Positions 1-9,376 of a stretch of 51,529 bases of DNA are shown here, piece after piece. Source of the DNA: Acidimicrobiia bacterium (GTDB lineage Bacteria; Actinomycetota; Acidimicrobiia; Spongiisociales; UBA5794); the NCBI GenBank assembly GCA_024762335.1, contig JANTHO010000011.1:1-51529 (forward strand). Direction: 5' to 3'. Under the pieces are notes generated by a model. The model worked only from the letters and a program-made list of their open reading frames with translations, had not been told where the DNA came from and made no database searches. Within the stretch, counting starts at the first letter, position 1. Every line of letters starts with the position of its first letter. The translations under genes were made by a program, and so were the position numbers.

Positions 1-316
1 AAATCACGACGAGCAGCGTGATGAAGGTCGACAGGATGACGAGCGGCAGCGAGATTCCGTCGATGCCGATGTGGTAGTTCGCGCTGATCGCGTCGATCCA
101 CGGGAGGTTGGTGCCGAACTGGATGTCGGCCGCTGCGCCGTAGTCGAACCGCATCGCGAGCACGATCGAGACGATGAACGTCACGATCGCCGTGATCAGC
201 GCCACCCATTTCATTGCGGCCTCGTTGGCGCGCGGGATCGCCGCAAGGACCAGTGCCCCAACGAGCGGCAGGAACACGACGAGGCTCAGGCCCCATCCAC
301 TGTCGAACCACTCCAT
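1..316 (-). CDS. nuoM: NADH-quinone oxidoreductase subunit M, cluster 1 (C-terminal part outside window)
   Basis: Only the first 105 codons lie in the window; the gene continues past the left edge. The protein opens MEWFDSGWGLSLVVFLPLVGALV and later has the segment NYHIGIDGISLPLVIL, which is typical of the N-terminal part of the antiporter-like proton-pumping subunit NuoM. At least three hydrophobic segments are visible. ATG at 316-314 is preceded by a strong AGGAGG ribosome site. It begins 16 bases after the nuoL stop and is the last gene of cluster 1 seen here; nuoN would be expected next, outside the window. The family is certain enough from the GIDGISLPL motif; completeness cannot be judged. 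Confidence 0.9.
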   Translation of the reverse strand, partial: MEWFDSGWGLSLVVFLPLVGALVLAAIPRANEAAMKWVALITAIVTFIVSIVLAMRFDYGAAADIQFGTNLPWIDAISANYHIGIDGISLPLVILSTFITLLVVI

Positions 317-332
317 CTCGTTGCTCCTCCTA

Positions 333-2393
333 TCAGAAGATCATGAACAGCGCGGCGATGATGACCACGCCCGCGAAACTCATCGCTGCATATTGTTGGA
401 CTCGTCCGGTGAGCGCCTTGCGCAGGAATCCGCCGGCGGCGCCGGTTCCGGCACTCACCGAGTTGTATACCCCGTCGACGGCGTTCTGATCGACGGTGTT
501 GACGGCGGCGGCAACGTGTTTGGCCGCCCCGCCTGCAAGGTTCGGGACCGCGTCGACGATGTTCTCGTCGATCCAGAGGGTGCCGTCGGCCAGCGGCCCC
601 ATCGTGGGCCGGATGATGCCGTCCATGTAGAAGTCGTCGATGTAGTACTTGTGCTCGAGAAGCGGATAGAGCACAGGGATATCGAACGTGTCACGTGCTG
701 CTTGTGTCTCTTTCGGACGGAACAGCCAGAACCCGATGCCGAGGGCGATCAGGACGATCGGCGTGACGATCGAGATGAGCGCCCAGTTCGGTGCGGTGAA
801 GTGATGCTCGGAGATCGGGAAGGCCCGCACCGTGACCCACTCGATGAATGTCTCAGTGATTCCCGGCATGTTGAGGAATCCGGCGAAGGCGGCGAACGCG
901 GCGAGGCCCATCAGCGGGATCGTCATGATCTTCGGCGACTCGTGCGGATGCCCGTGGCCGTTGTACTCGCCGAAGAACGTCAGCGACACGGCCCTCGCCA
1001 TGTAGAACGCGGTGATGAAAGCGCCTGCGATCGAGAGGATCACCATGAACCAGGCGGCGGCCGTCGGGTCGGTCGACGCGTTGTAGTAGGCGGAAGCGAT
1101 GATCTCATCTTTCGACCAGAACCCGGCGAATGGGAACAGGCCGATCAGCGCGGCGGTGCCGATGAGGAACGTCCAGAACGTGGCCGGCATGTACTTACGC
1201 AAGCCCCCCATGTCCGACATGTTGTTGGAGTGAACGGCGTGGATGACCGATCCGGCGCCGAGGAAGAGCAGCGACTTGAAGAATGCGTGGGTGAAGAGGT
1301 GGAAGAGGCCGGCGCTGTACGCACCGACGCCCATCGCCGCCATCATGTAGCCCAACTGGCTGACCGTCGAGTAGGCGAGCACCTTCTTGATATCGTCCTG
1401 GACGATCGCGAGCAGGCCCATGAAGAAGAGGGTGATGGCTCCGATGACGACGATGTAGCTGTCGACGTTGCCTGCGAACTCCGGCATCTGATAGAAGGGG
1501 AACAGTCTGGCGATGAGGTAGATGCCGGCGGTGACCATCGTCGCTGCGTGCATGAGGGCCGACACGGGCGTCGGGCCCGCCATGGCGTCGGGGAGCCACA
1601 CGTGGAACGGGAACTGTGCGCTCTTCCCCATCGCCCCGATGAACAGTGCCAGTCCGGCCCAGAAGCCGAATTGGGCGAGCAGCGTGTGTCCCTCGATCAT
1701 CCGGGAGAAGATCTCGGAGAACTGGAACGATCCGGCCGACAGCGCCATGATGATCGCCCCGATAAACAGGCCGACGTCGGCGATCTTGTTCGTCATGAAC
1801 GCCTTGTTGCCGGCATCGACGTTGTCGAAGTCCTCCCAGTAGTGGGCGATCAGCAGGTAGGACGAGACGCCGACGAGTTCCCAGCCGACGATGAGCTGGA
1901 TGAGGTTCGGGGCGGAGACAAGGACGAGCATGCCGCCGGCGAACAGGGAGAACGCTGCGAAGAACCACGTGTAGCGGACGTCGCCCTTCATGTAGCCCTT
2001 GGCGTACACGAACACGAGGAATCCGACGATGCCGACGAGGAAGTACATCATGATCGACAGGCCGTCGACGACCCACCCCCACTGGAGGGCGAACGGCCCG
2101 ATCTTCCCGATGTCGATCGCCCCTTCGTAGAGGATCCCCTCCTGGAGGTTCACCCAGGCGAGGACGGCTCCGTACACGGCGACGAACGCCATGCCGAACG
2201 TGGCCATCCCCCAGCCCTTGAGCGGCGACTTCTTGCCGAAGAAGACGATGAGGAACGTGATGACGACGGGAACGACGACGATCAGCCACGCCCACTGGGC
2301 GAGTGCGCCGCCGTCGCCGGCGTGCACCTCATGGCCGCCCTCCTCCGACAGGAAGGCGAACGCAGCGAGGAACGGGGTGAGTGCAGCGAACAT
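333..2393 (-). CDS. nuoL: NADH-quinone oxidoreductase subunit L, cluster 1
   Basis: This 686-residue polytopic membrane protein is the largest antiporter-like subunit of complex I, which carries one of the proton channels and the long lateral helix. Family landmarks are WVVDGLSIMMYFLVG near residue 110, the channel motif HVWLPDAMAGPTPVSALMHAATMVTAG near residue 265, and KKVLAYSTVSQLGYM near residue 335, with the channel lysine and glutamate context intact. A C-terminal hydrophobic anchor ends the protein. Its ATG overlaps the nuoK stop by one base (TGATG), so translation is coupled. It shares architecture with the second NuoL at 16974-18845 but is about 60 residues longer, so the two are diverged paralogues rather than a recent copy. 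Confidence 0.97.
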   Translation of the reverse strand: MFAALTPFLAAFAFLSEEGGHEVHAGDGGALAQWAWLIVVVPVVITFLIVFFGKKSPLKGWGMATFGMAFVAVYGAVLAWVNLQEGILYEGAIDIGKIGPFALQWGWVVDGLSIMMYFLVGIVGFLVFVYAKGYMKGDVRYTWFFAAFSLFAGGMLVLVSAPNLIQLIVGWELVGVSSYLLIAHYWEDFDNVDAGNKAFMTNKIADVGLFIGAIIMALSAGSFQFSEIFSRMIEGHTLLAQFGFWAGLALFIGAMGKSAQFPFHVWLPDAMAGPTPVSALMHAATMVTAGIYLIARLFPFYQMPEFAGNVDSYIVVIGAITLFFMGLLAIVQDDIKKVLAYSTVSQLGYMMAAMGVGAYSAGLFHLFTHAFFKSLLFLGAGSVIHAVHSNNMSDMGGLRKYMPATFWTFLIGTAALIGLFPFAGFWSKDEIIASAYYNASTDPTAAAWFMVILSIAGAFITAFYMARAVSLTFFGEYNGHGHPHESPKIMTIPLMGLAAFAAFAGFLNMPGITETFIEWVTVRAFPISEHHFTAPNWALISIVTPIVLIALGIGFWLFRPKETQAARDTFDIPVLYPLLEHKYYIDDFYMDGIIRPTMGPLADGTLWIDENIVDAVPNLAGGAAKHVAAAVNTVDQNAVDGVYNSVSAGTGAAGGFLRKALTGRVQQYAAMSFAGVVIIAALFMIF

Positions 2394-2698
2394 CAGAACC
2401 TCATCACGTCCAGTTCGTCGATGTTCGCCGACCGTCGGTTCCGGAAGACGAGGAGCACGATGGCGATTCCGATCCCGACTTCGGCTGCGGCGAGGGCGAT
2501 GAGGAACAATGTCATGATCTGCCCGGCGTGCGAAGCGTCACCGAGGTAAACGTCGAAGGCGACGAGGTTCACGTTGACGGCGGCGAGCATCACCTCGACG
2601 GAGGCGAGCACGAGCACGGCGTTCTTTCTCGTCAGCACGCCGTAGAGGCCGATGGAGAACAGGGCGGCGCCCAGGAGAACGAATTGGATGATCGTCAT
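2393..2698 (-). CDS. nuoK: NADH-quinone oxidoreductase subunit K, cluster 1
   Basis: A 101-residue three-helix membrane subunit of the proton-pumping arm. The conserved pattern is visible: [22 protein letters not shown] in the second helix, with the buried glutamate (SVE) that lines the E-channel, and [11 protein letters not shown] in the third helix, with the second conserved glutamate. The length is normal for the family. ATG at 2698-2696 overlaps the nuoJ stop by four bases and the stop overlaps the nuoL start by one base, so the gene is fully embedded in the operon. An upstream in-frame extension exists but has no family support; the chosen start gives the canonical N terminus [14 protein letters not shown]. 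Confidence 0.95.
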   Translation of the reverse strand: MTIIQFVLLGAALFSIGLYGVLTRKNAVLVLASVEVMLAAVNVNLVAFDVYLGDASHAGQIMTLFLIALAAAEVGIGIAIVLLVFRNRRSANIDELDVMRF

Positions 2699-3243
2699 AC
2701 CTCTCCCTCCTCCGCCGGGTCCTGTCGTGCGAGGGCGATGCCGCCGATCAGGGCTGCGAGCAGCACGAACGAGACGACCTCGAACGGAATCACCCAGTTC
2801 GTGAACAGCGTCTCGCCGATCGACGCCGTCGTGGTGGCTTCGTCCGGCAGCGGGATGGCCGCCCCACCGAACGAGGCAGCGACGGCGCCGCCGATCACGG
2901 CGAACAGGATGACGGAGAGCAGTGCCGCGGGAACCCGCATCGATATCGGCTGGCTCAGATCGGCGTTCTTCGTCAGCGGCGCCCGGGTGATCATGATGCC
3001 GATGAGGAACAGGATGATGACGGCGCCGATGTAGACGAGGACGATGGTCCAACCGACGAACTCGGCTCCCAACATGAGGAACAGGGCTGCGGTGCCTGCG
3101 AGGGTGACGACGAGGGCGAGGACGGCCCGGACGATGTTCTTCGCGGAGACGACGAGGACCGCCGCACCGAGGGTCGGCAGTGCGATGGCGAGGAACACCC
3201 AGTTGGCGATCTCCGTGATCCAGTCTCCGAAGGTGATCGTCAT
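2695..3243 (-). CDS. nuoJ: NADH-quinone oxidoreductase subunit J, cluster 1
   Basis: A 182-residue membrane subunit with five predicted helices. The third-helix region [23 protein letters not shown] is the NuoJ signature (the pi-bulge helix of the E-channel region). ATG at 3243-3241 overlaps the nuoI stop, and the gene ends in a four-base overlap with nuoK. The C terminus is short and charged ([10 protein letters not shown]). Its closest relative here is the NuoJ at 19152-19691, which has the same core helix but different loops and tail. Confidence 0.93.
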   Translation of the reverse strand: MTITFGDWITEIANWVFLAIALPTLGAAVLVVSAKNIVRAVLALVVTLAGTAALFLMLGAEFVGWTIVLVYIGAVIILFLIGIMITRAPLTKNADLSQPISMRVPAALLSVILFAVIGGAVAASFGGAAIPLPDEATTTASIGETLFTNWVIPFEVVSFVLLAALIGGIALARQDPAEEGEV

Positions 3244-3737
3244 GACGACTCCCCCTGCGGTTCGAGAGCCGGCGGTTCGGGAACCGTCTCGAGCCAGTCC
3301 TTCAGACGGGTCTTGCCGTGGATGAGGTCGGCGACGTCGTGTGTGCTGTATTCGTACTCGGGGCTCCAGTAGAGCGCATCGAAGGGGCAGACTTCGACGC
3401 AGATACCGCAGTACATGCACAGCGAGTAATCGATCTCGAACCGGTCGAGTTCGTTCTGCGTCCTGGCACGACCGCCCGGCTTCGACGGCGCCTTCGGCTC
3501 CTTGTGGCCCTCGATGTAGATGCACCAGTCGGGGCACTCCCTCGCACACAACATGCAGACGGTGCAGGCCTCCGGGTCGAGTGCGATGACGCCGCGGGCC
3601 CGCGGCACCGGGACCTCCTGCTCCTGCGGATACATCACCGTCGGCACCGGCTTGAACAGGTACTTGAGCGTGAACCACATGCCCTTCCACAGACCGGGGA
3701 AGGCGAACCGGCTGCGCTTGTTCAGCGGGGCAGGCAT
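3240..3737 (-). CDS. nuoI: NADH-quinone oxidoreductase subunit I, cluster 1 (2x[4Fe-4S])
   Basis: A 165-residue peripheral-arm subunit that carries clusters N6a and N6b and feeds electrons to N2 in NuoB. Both ligand sets are complete: [12 protein letters not shown] (about residues 58-69) and [12 protein letters not shown] (about residues 107-118). The N-terminal stretch [14 protein letters not shown] is the usual amphipathic membrane-contact helix. ATG at 3737-3735 overlaps the nuoH stop. Unlike its counterpart at 19684-20415, it has a short ordinary C terminus and no repeat-encoded tail. Confidence 0.96.
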   Translation of the reverse strand: MPAPLNKRSRFAFPGLWKGMWFTLKYLFKPVPTVMYPQEQEVPVPRARGVIALDPEACTVCMLCARECPDWCIYIEGHKEPKAPSKPGGRARTQNELDRFEIDYSLCMYCGICVEVCPFDALYWSPEYEYSTHDVADLIHGKTRLKDWLETVPEPPALEPQGESS

Positions 3738-4756
3738 CAGAACACCACCACCTTGAAGAATGCGATGACGAGGACGTTCAGCAGAGCGATCGGGATCAGC
3801 CAGCGCCACGCCATGTCCTGCAACTGGTCTTCACGTAGCCGCGGCCACGTAGCCCGGATCCAGAGGATGAAGAAGACGAGGAGCGAGATCTTGGCGATGA
3901 GGATGAACGGTCCGAAGTAGAGGAGCGCCGTCTCCGAGACGAACGGGATCCAGTAGCCGCCGAGGAACAGGGTGGCGGCGATCGCGGACATGGAGATCAT
4001 GGCGGCGTACTCGCCGAGGAAGAACATGGTGAACCGCAGCGACGAGTACTCGGTCAGGTACCCCATCGTGAGTTCCGATTCGGCGATCGGCATGTCGAAC
4101 GGGATGCGGGAGAGTTCGGCGACCGAGGCGACCATGAAGATGACGAAGCTGACGATCTGGCCGGTGAGGAGGAACGGAAGACTGATGGAGAGGCCGCCGA
4201 TCGTGATCGGTGCGGCCTGCGCTTCGACGATGCCGACGAGCGACATCGTGCCGGCCTGGACGACGACGGCGACGACGGCGAGGGCCAGCGGGAGTTCGTA
4301 GGCGATGAGCTGGCCGGCGGCACGGAGACCACCCATGAGCGAGTACTTGTTGGCCGACGACCATCCAGCCATGAGCACACCGAGCGTCGTGAGGGACGAG
4401 ACGGCGAGCAGGTAGAAAACGCCGAGGTCCAGGTCGCGGGCGACGAGGCTCGGGCTGAACGGGATCACGACGAAGGTCGCGAACGTGGCGGCGACCACGA
4501 TGTACGGGGCGGCCCGAAACACCGTCGAGTCCGCACCTTCTGGAACGAGGTCCTCTTTCTGGATGAACTTGAGTGCGTCTGCGAACGGCTGCGCCCATCC
4601 CCATCTGCCGCCCGCGTAGTACGGGCCGATGCGGTGCTGCATGTGCGACATCACCTTGAGTTCGGCGTAGATCGCGACGAGTGCCATGCCGATCATGGCG
4701 GCGAGCGCCAGGATCACCTTGACGATCACGTCTGCCCAGAACCATCCGGTGATCAT
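3737..4756 (-). CDS. nuoH: NADH-quinone oxidoreductase subunit H, cluster 1
   Basis: A 339-residue, eight- or nine-helix membrane subunit that forms the quinone-access chamber where the arms meet. Landmarks are [20 protein letters not shown] near the N terminus (the conserved E-R-RIGP loop), [25 protein letters not shown] in the middle, and [26 protein letters not shown], the acidic quinone-channel loop. Near the C terminus is the usual ...[22 protein letters not shown]. The ATG at 4756-4754 was chosen because it gives a normal N terminus (MITGWFW) and overlaps the nuoD stop by four bases; a longer in-frame reading adds an Arg-rich stretch that is antisense noise. Confidence 0.96.
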   Translation of the reverse strand: MITGWFWADVIVKVILALAAMIGMALVAIYAELKVMSHMQHRIGPYYAGGRWGWAQPFADALKFIQKEDLVPEGADSTVFRAAPYIVVAATFATFVVIPFSPSLVARDLDLGVFYLLAVSSLTTLGVLMAGWSSANKYSLMGGLRAAGQLIAYELPLALAVVAVVVQAGTMSLVGIVEAQAAPITIGGLSISLPFLLTGQIVSFVIFMVASVAELSRIPFDMPIAESELTMGYLTEYSSLRFTMFFLGEYAAMISMSAIAATLFLGGYWIPFVSETALLYFGPFILIAKISLLVFFILWIRATWPRLREDQLQDMAWRWLIPIALLNVLVIAFFKVVVF

Positions 4757-5943
4757 CGGTCCACGTCTCCCAGCACGAAGTCGAGGCTGCCCATGACCGC
4801 GACGAGGTCGGGGACGAGGGCGCCCTTGAGCACCCACGGCAGGATCGAGAGGTTCGAGAACGACGTGGAGCGGATCTTCAGCCGGTACGGCTTCTGGCCG
4901 CCCTCGGAGATCAGGTAGTAGCCGAACTCACCCTTCGGGTTCTCGCCCCGGACGTAGATCTGCCCCTTCGGGACCTTGAGGACCCGCGGTGCCTTCGCCC
5001 GCAGCGGCCCTTCGGGGATCTTGTCGATGGCCTGGAGGACGATCTTGACCGATTCGCGGATCTCCTGGAGTCGCACCCAGTACCGGTCGTAGCAGTCGCC
5101 ACCGGGAGCGCTGATCACGTTGAAGTCAACCTGGTCGTACGGAAGGTGGAACTCGTGCTTCCGCAGATCGAACGGGACACCGGACGCTCGCAGATTCGGT
5201 CCCGACAATCCGTACTCGATGGCCTTGTTGCCGGGGATCACGCCGACGCCGACCGTTCGGGCCTTGAAGAGTTCATTGCCGGTGACGAGCGTGTCGCTCT
5301 GTTCGGTCGACAGTAGGACCCGCTCCATGGCGGCCCGGGTGGCTTCGAGCCATCCTTCCGGGATGTCCATCGAGACCTTCTTCTGGGTCTTGCCCCCGCC
5401 GGCGGCCGGCTTGATGCCGCCGACCCGGTTGAAGTTCGGATGGAACCGTCCGCCGGTCATCCCTTCGATCAGTTCAAGGACCCGCTCCCGCTCACGCAGC
5501 ACGTGGAACAGCGGGGTCGTCGCCCCGAGTTCGAGCGGATACGAGGAGGTGAAGACCATGTGGGACGAGATCCGGAACAGTTCGGTGAGGATGAGCCGGA
5601 TCCACTGGGCCCGCTCTGGCGGTTCGATCCCCATCAGTTTCTCGACGGCGACGATAAACGGCACTTCGCTGGCGAACCCGGAGACCCAGTCGATGCGGTT
5701 GACGAGCGCCGTCATCTGGGCGTAGGTGCGGACTTCCGCGAGCTTCTCGTATCCGCGGTGCATGTACCCGATGACCGGTTCGACGCTCGAGATCCGCTCA
5801 CCATCGACCTGTGCGACGAGTCGGAGCACACCGTGCGTCGACGGGTGCTGCGGTCCGATGTTGAGTGTCATGTCCTGCGTCTGCAGTTCGACGGAGACCG
5901 CGACCTCGGACCGGTGCATCAAAGCCCGATACTCCTCGTTCAT
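4753..5943 (-). CDS. nuoD: NADH-quinone oxidoreductase subunit D, cluster 1
   Basis: A 396-residue 49-kDa-type subunit that forms the quinone-binding pocket with NuoB. The signature MTLNIGPQHPSTHGVLRL begins near residue 25, after a short leader. HRGYEKLAE and the C-terminal [17 protein letters not shown] are both standard for the family. The [NiFe]-hydrogenase-type metal cysteines are absent, as expected for NuoD. It overlaps nuoC by four bases and nuoH by four bases. It differs from the second NuoD (25818-27251) in lacking the long acidic N-terminal extension. Confidence 0.96.
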   Translation of the reverse strand: MNEEYRALMHRSEVAVSVELQTQDMTLNIGPQHPSTHGVLRLVAQVDGERISSVEPVIGYMHRGYEKLAEVRTYAQMTALVNRIDWVSGFASEVPFIVAVEKLMGIEPPERAQWIRLILTELFRISSHMVFTSSYPLELGATTPLFHVLRERERVLELIEGMTGGRFHPNFNRVGGIKPAAGGGKTQKKVSMDIPEGWLEATRAAMERVLLSTEQSDTLVTGNELFKARTVGVGVIPGNKAIEYGLSGPNLRASGVPFDLRKHEFHLPYDQVDFNVISAPGGDCYDRYWVRLQEIRESVKIVLQAIDKIPEGPLRAKAPRVLKVPKGQIYVRGENPKGEFGYYLISEGGQKPYRLKIRSTSFSNLSILPWVLKGALVPDLVAVMGSLDFVLGDVDR

Positions 5944-6551
5944 GCTTCACCCCCACCGGCAGGCTCTTCCGGCTCCGGGGGCATGTCTTCCACGTCCACC
6001 GTGCCCGGCCAGGGCTTGACCTCGCGGGCCAGCAGCGGATAGGACTTCAGGAGCGGATGCCCGATGAAGCCTTCCGGAAGGTAGATGGGTGAGAGGTTCG
6101 GGTTCCCGGTGAACTCGATGCCGAACATGTCGTGCGCTTCCCGCTCGTGCCACTCGGCCCCGCCGAAGACACCCGTGATCGAATCGATGACGGCGTCGTC
6201 CTTCGGGAGCGCCGCGATGAAGTGGGCACCGGCGACGCCTTCGACCGAAGACAGGCGGCACATCACTTCGAACCGTTCCTCGAGCTCATCCGGCTCGGCG
6301 ACCGTGTCACCGACCTCGACGTCCTTCGACCAGTCGATGCCGGTGAGCCAGGAGAAGAAATCGAGGCCTTCTTCGTCGCGGGCCCGGCGGATCGTCTCGA
6401 CCCAGTTGCTCCGATCGACGTAGATCCTGATGGTATCGTGCTCGACGACGGCGCGTCCGCCCAGACGTTCGGCGAGCGCCGTGCCGTACTCGAGATACGG
6501 GTCGCGAACTTCCTCTTCGAGAGGTTCGGTGGCGTCAGGCTGGTCGTTCAT
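5940..6551 (-). CDS. nuoC: NADH-quinone oxidoreductase subunit C, cluster 1
   Basis: A 203-residue 30-kDa-type subunit that packs against NuoD and NuoB. The family motif is present as [21 protein letters not shown] followed by [17 protein letters not shown], matching the usual E-R-E-x-x-D-M-[FL]-GI ... GHPLRKDYPL. The C-terminal tail is acidic and proline-rich. It is a separate gene, not fused to nuoD. ATG at 6551-6549; its start lies inside the 3' end of nuoB (17-base overlap) and it ends in an overlap with nuoD, so it is translationally coupled on both sides. Confidence 0.95.
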   Translation of the reverse strand: MNDQPDATEPLEEEVRDPYLEYGTALAERLGGRAVVEHDTIRIYVDRSNWVETIRRARDEEGLDFFSWLTGIDWSKDVEVGDTVAEPDELEERFEVMCRLSSVEGVAGAHFIAALPKDDAVIDSITGVFGGAEWHEREAHDMFGIEFTGNPNLSPIYLPEGFIGHPLLKSYPLLAREVKPWPGTVDVEDMPPEPEEPAGGGEA

Positions 6552-7032
6552 CGACCTTGCTCCATACTTCTCTCGGATCTTCGTTCGTGATCTGCTGCTG
6601 AAGCAGCACGATGCCTTCGAGGAGCGCCTCGGGACGGGGCGGACATCCCGGCACGTAGACGTCGACGGGCATCACCTGGTCCACACCCTTCAGCACCGAG
6701 TACGAGTCCCAGTAGGGGCCGCCGGTGTTCGCACACGATCCCATCGAGATGATGTACTTCGGTTCGGGCATCTGCTCGTATAGGCGCTTGACGGCAGGAG
6801 CCATCTTGTCGGTGACGGTTCCGGCGACGACCATCAGGTCGGCCTGACGGGGCGAAGCGGGGAGCGGCACGATACCGAACCGCATGAAGTCGTATCGGGG
6901 ACTGGAGACGGCCATCACCTCGATGGCGCAGCAGGCGAGACCGAACTGGAAGTACCAGAGCGAGTACTTGCGCGACCAGTTGAGCAGCCACGAGACGGGT
7001 TTGATTCCGCCGAACTTCTCGACTACTCCCAT
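6535..7032 (-). CDS. nuoB: NADH-quinone oxidoreductase subunit B, cluster 1 (cluster N2)
   Basis: A 165-residue subunit that holds the terminal [4Fe-4S] cluster N2, which reduces quinone. All four ligands are visible: the tandem cysteines in [11 protein letters not shown], the cysteine in [15 protein letters not shown] and the cysteine in [14 protein letters not shown]. The quinone-pocket stretch [22 protein letters not shown] is normal. ATG at 7032-7030 gives the N terminus [11 protein letters not shown] and overlaps the nuoA stop by ten bases. Intact N2 ligands mean that this E/F/G-less cluster still encodes a quinone-reducing module. Confidence 0.96.
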   Translation of the reverse strand: MGVVEKFGGIKPVSWLLNWSRKYSLWYFQFGLACCAIEVMAVSSPRYDFMRFGIVPLPASPRQADLMVVAGTVTDKMAPAVKRLYEQMPEPKYIISMGSCANTGGPYWDSYSVLKGVDQVMPVDVYVPGCPPRPEALLEGIVLLQQQITNEDPREVWSKVDERPA

Positions 7033-7406
7033 CGCAGAACCCCTTTGCGGATCGCGTAGATGAGGCCGAGCAGCAGGATCAGGACGAAGGCGGCCATCTC
7101 GAAGAAGACGAGTGCACCGTTGCCGATGCTCTTGAAGTAGTCGGTGGAGACGGCCCACGGGAAGATGAAGACGGCTTCGACGTCGAAGATGAGGAACAGG
7201 AGGGCGAACACGTAGTAGCGGATGTGACTCTGGTTCCACCCGCCACCGATCGGTTCGATGCCGGACTCGTATGGGGTGGCCTTGAGGCGGCTGGGGCGAC
7301 GAGGTGCGACGATGCGAGCTGTGATGATCGCTGCAGCGACGAGCAGCGCACCAGACAGAAGGAAGACGGCGACCGTCATGTAGTCGCCGAAGTATTGGTT
7401 GCGCAC
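7023..7406 (-). CDS. nuoA: NADH-quinone oxidoreductase subunit A, cluster 1
   Basis: A 127-residue, three-helix subunit. The diagnostic motif [11 protein letters not shown] (normally PYECG) sits after the first helix, and [23 protein letters not shown] is the conserved second helix. The start is a GTG at 7406-7404, giving [10 protein letters not shown]; an alternative ATG nine codons later (MTVAVFLL) would leave the first helix almost bare, so the GTG is preferred. It is the first gene of cluster 1. A sigma-70-like promoter lies about 54 bases upstream. The second nuoA (28302-28724) has the more common PYECG. Confidence 0.93.
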   Translation of the reverse strand: MRNQYFGDYMTVAVFLLSGALLVAAAIITARIVAPRRPSRLKATPYESGIEPIGGGWNQSHIRYYVFALLFLIFDVEAVFIFPWAVSTDYFKSIGNGALVFFEMAAFVLILLLGLIYAIRKGVLRWE

Positions 7407-7460
7407 GAGTGTCGCCCTCTCGGTCTTCCGCCTGGCCCCGTGAGGGCCTTCGAATCCAGA

Positions 7461-7488
7461 AGTCTATCCACTTGGTGGAGCAGGCCAA
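7461..7488 (-). promoter_or_regulatory. Putative promoter of nuo cluster 1
   Basis: Read on the minus strand there is TTGGCC (7488-7483), a 16-base spacer and TAGACT (7466-7461), about 54 bases before the nuoA GTG. The -10-like box and following bases (TAGACTTC) also occur upstream of the second nuoA, which is the main reason for calling it. It is a pattern match only. Confidence 0.4.
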
Positions 7489-7579
7489 ATCGAGAACGCC
7501 GCGGGCCGTGACCGGGGTCCGGTCCTCAGGTCTTTCCGCCATCGGCATCGATCGTTCCGCCGTGCGCTACCGTCGTTTC

Positions 7580-8674
7580 GTGCCTTCGATCACCATCCCC
7601 GACTACTCCGGAGGGTCGCTCGTCAACCTCGTGGCGGAGTTGGAGACCCGTCTCACGGGATCGAGCCCCGCACCCCGATTGCACAGCGACCTGGGAGCGC
7701 TCATTCCCGCTGCCCGGACGTACATCCTCTTCCTCTTCGACGGGCTGGGGGCGCAACAACTCGACCACCCGGCCGCGGCACCGCTGAGCGGCTACCGGCG
7801 GGCGAGTATCGACTCCCCGTTCCCCGCGACGACAACCGTGAGCCTGGCGACGATCGCGACCGGACTCCCCCCGTCGCAACACGGGCTCCTCGGATACCAG
7901 TTGTGGATGCCCGACATCGATCGCGTCGTCAACACGATCAAGTGGACGACGCTGTGGGGCGAGAGCGTCGACTACGACACGACCGGCTTCCTCCCGACGC
8001 CGAACCTGTGGGAACGGCTATCCGCCGCCGGAATCGAGCCGATCACCGTCCAGCCGGGCAATTTCATGGGGACATCCCTCTCCCGGCTGCTCTACCGGGG
8101 TTGTCGCTACGAGCCTGCGTTCACCGTCGATGAGACGATCGACGCGACCCTCCAACTCGCCGCCGAACCGGGACGGCTCATCCTCACCTATCTCCCTCAC
8201 GTCGACTTCGCCGCCCACGTCTACGGCCAGAATGCGGTCGAGTACGCCAGGGCAGTCGCAACCGTCGCCGATGCGTGGCGACAGGTTGCGGATCATCTGC
8301 CGGACGGTGCCGTGATGGTCGGAACCGCCGACCATGGTCACGTCGATTTCCCGAAGCAGCGGCAGATCCGGATCCCGAAATCCGCACACACGGATCGCAT
8401 CTTCTACGGGGACGGCCGGGTGATGTTCGTCAAAGGTGAGGGAGCCTGGCTCCCAGATGGGTTGCCCGCCACGTGGATTCCCATCGACCAGATGATCGAC
8501 TGGTGGGGACCCCCTCCACGACACCCATCGTTCGACGACCGGGCCCCCGACGGCGTCCTCGTCGCCGACGACGATGTGCTTCTTCTCCACCGTCACTCCG
8601 ACGATCGGATGACCGGCAACCACGGTGCGCTCACGGACGCCGAACGGCTGATCCCCCTCCTCGTCGCCGGCTGA
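7580..8674 (+). CDS. Type I phosphodiesterase / nucleotide pyrophosphatase family protein
   Basis: A 364-residue soluble protein of the alkaline-phosphatase superfamily. Motifs that would bind the two metals and carry the nucleophile are visible: ILFLFDGLGAQQLD (first Asp), SPFPATTTVSLATIATGLPPSQHGLLGYQ (the Thr nucleophile region and conserved GLxPxxHG), LPHVDFAAHVYG and GTADHGHVDFP (Asp/His ligands). The family hydrolyses phosphodiester or pyrophosphate bonds; the substrate cannot be read from sequence. GTG at 7580 gives MPSITIPDYSGG; another GTG at 7563 is possible and neither has a clear ribosome site. It is transcribed divergently from nuo cluster 1. No signal peptide is seen. Confidence 0.75.
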   Translation: MPSITIPDYSGGSLVNLVAELETRLTGSSPAPRLHSDLGALIPAARTYILFLFDGLGAQQLDHPAAAPLSGYRRASIDSPFPATTTVSLATIATGLPPSQHGLLGYQLWMPDIDRVVNTIKWTTLWGESVDYDTTGFLPTPNLWERLSAAGIEPITVQPGNFMGTSLSRLLYRGCRYEPAFTVDETIDATLQLAAEPGRLILTYLPHVDFAAHVYGQNAVEYARAVATVADAWRQVADHLPDGAVMVGTADHGHVDFPKQRQIRIPKSAHTDRIFYGDGRVMFVKGEGAWLPDGLPATWIPIDQMIDWWGPPPRHPSFDDRAPDGVLVADDDVLLLHRHSDDRMTGNHGALTDAERLIPLLVAG

Positions 8675-8752
8675 GTCCCCGCCACGGCGGCTTTGGCCGG
8701 GCGGGCAAGGAATCCCGTAACGCTTCCCTCCCTGCCGCGACTGTGTCTAGGC

Positions 8753-9376
8753 ATGGCACACAAACGCGACGCTGGCGCTCTCGAAGGTCTCCGCTCCTAT
8801 GCGGCCGATCTCGTCGAGTCCGCGCCACCACTCGATACGGCTTCCCTCCACCTGTTGGAGGGCTCTCCGGTCCCGAGCCGGCCCCACCACCTGACGGCAC
8901 CACTGATGGCGGTTGTGGGCGTCGCAGCCATGCTCTTCTTCGCCGAAGTCGGGGTCGCGGTCGTGGCAAACAGCGCCGTACCGGGAGACCAGATCTACGG
9001 AATCGACCTGCTCGTCGAGAGCGCCCTGACCACAGTCGGCGTCCCGATCGACAGGCCGGCGGAACGGATCGACGAGGCAGAGACCCTGCTGGCGCGCGGC
9101 GACGTTGATGAGGCCGTTCGGACCGCGCGGACCGGCTACCGGGACATGGACCACACGATCTCGGGCATCACCGTGCTGCGCCTCGTCCAGACGGAGACCG
9201 CCCTTGCATCCAACCCCGATCCGGCGACCGAAGCGGCCGTCAAAGAAACGCTCACCGACCTGATCGAGACGACGAAACAGGCCGGAGCGATCGAAGCGAG
9301 CGACGTGCGAGCGATCAACGATGCAGCGGAACGAGTGCTGCGGGCTGCAGAAGCAAACGGGGACGGTGCACCATGA
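8753..9376 (+). CDS. DUF5667-like single-pass membrane protein, possible anti-sigma partner
   Basis: A 207-residue protein with a charged N-terminal part, one transmembrane helix (about residues 45-70: APLMAVVGVAAMLFFAEV) and then a region starting VPGDQIYGIDLLVESALTT. The pattern of PGD, Y and a helix of the kind seen in actinobacterial DUF5667 proteins is recognisable; such proteins often sit beside sigma factors. The rest is a helical domain (AERIDEAETLLARGDVDEA). The stop overlaps the ATG of the sigma factor by four bases, so the two are co-translated. I infer, but cannot show, that it controls that sigma factor. Start: ATG at 8753, weak ribosome site. Confidence 0.6.
   Translation: MAHKRDAGALEGLRSYAADLVESAPPLDTASLHLLEGSPVPSRPHHLTAPLMAVVGVAAMLFFAEVGVAVVANSAVPGDQIYGIDLLVESALTTVGVPIDRPAERIDEAETLLARGDVDEAVRTARTGYRDMDHTISGITVLRLVQTETALASNPDPATEAAVKETLTDLIETTKQAGAIEASDVRAINDAAERVLRAAEANGDGAP

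Noticed and set aside
174-2549. Long acidic/charged reading frame on the plus strand over nuoL
   Set aside because: It is antisense to nuoL, has extreme Asp/Glu/Arg/His composition typical of a shadow frame in GC-rich DNA, and no homology.
3591-3607. GC-rich palindrome resembling part of the 54-bp element (CCGCGGGCCCGCGG)
   Set aside because: It lies within the nuoI coding region, matches only the GC-rich core by composition, and lacks the conserved CGACACGAACCC end.
7447-7463. tRNA T-arm-like GTTCGAATCC pattern
   Set aside because: The CTTCGAATCC stretch lacks the rest of a cloverleaf.
7407-7579. Rex operator upstream of nuo cluster 1
   Set aside because: No TTGTGA-N-TCACAA-like sequence was found here or before nuo cluster 2; regulation by Rex is therefore only inferred from the family.
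8709-8752. ECF-type promoter (GTAACG ... GTCTA) before the gene at 8753
   Set aside because: The spacing between the two boxes is about 21 bases and the predicted start would fall inside the gene, so the match is not convincing.
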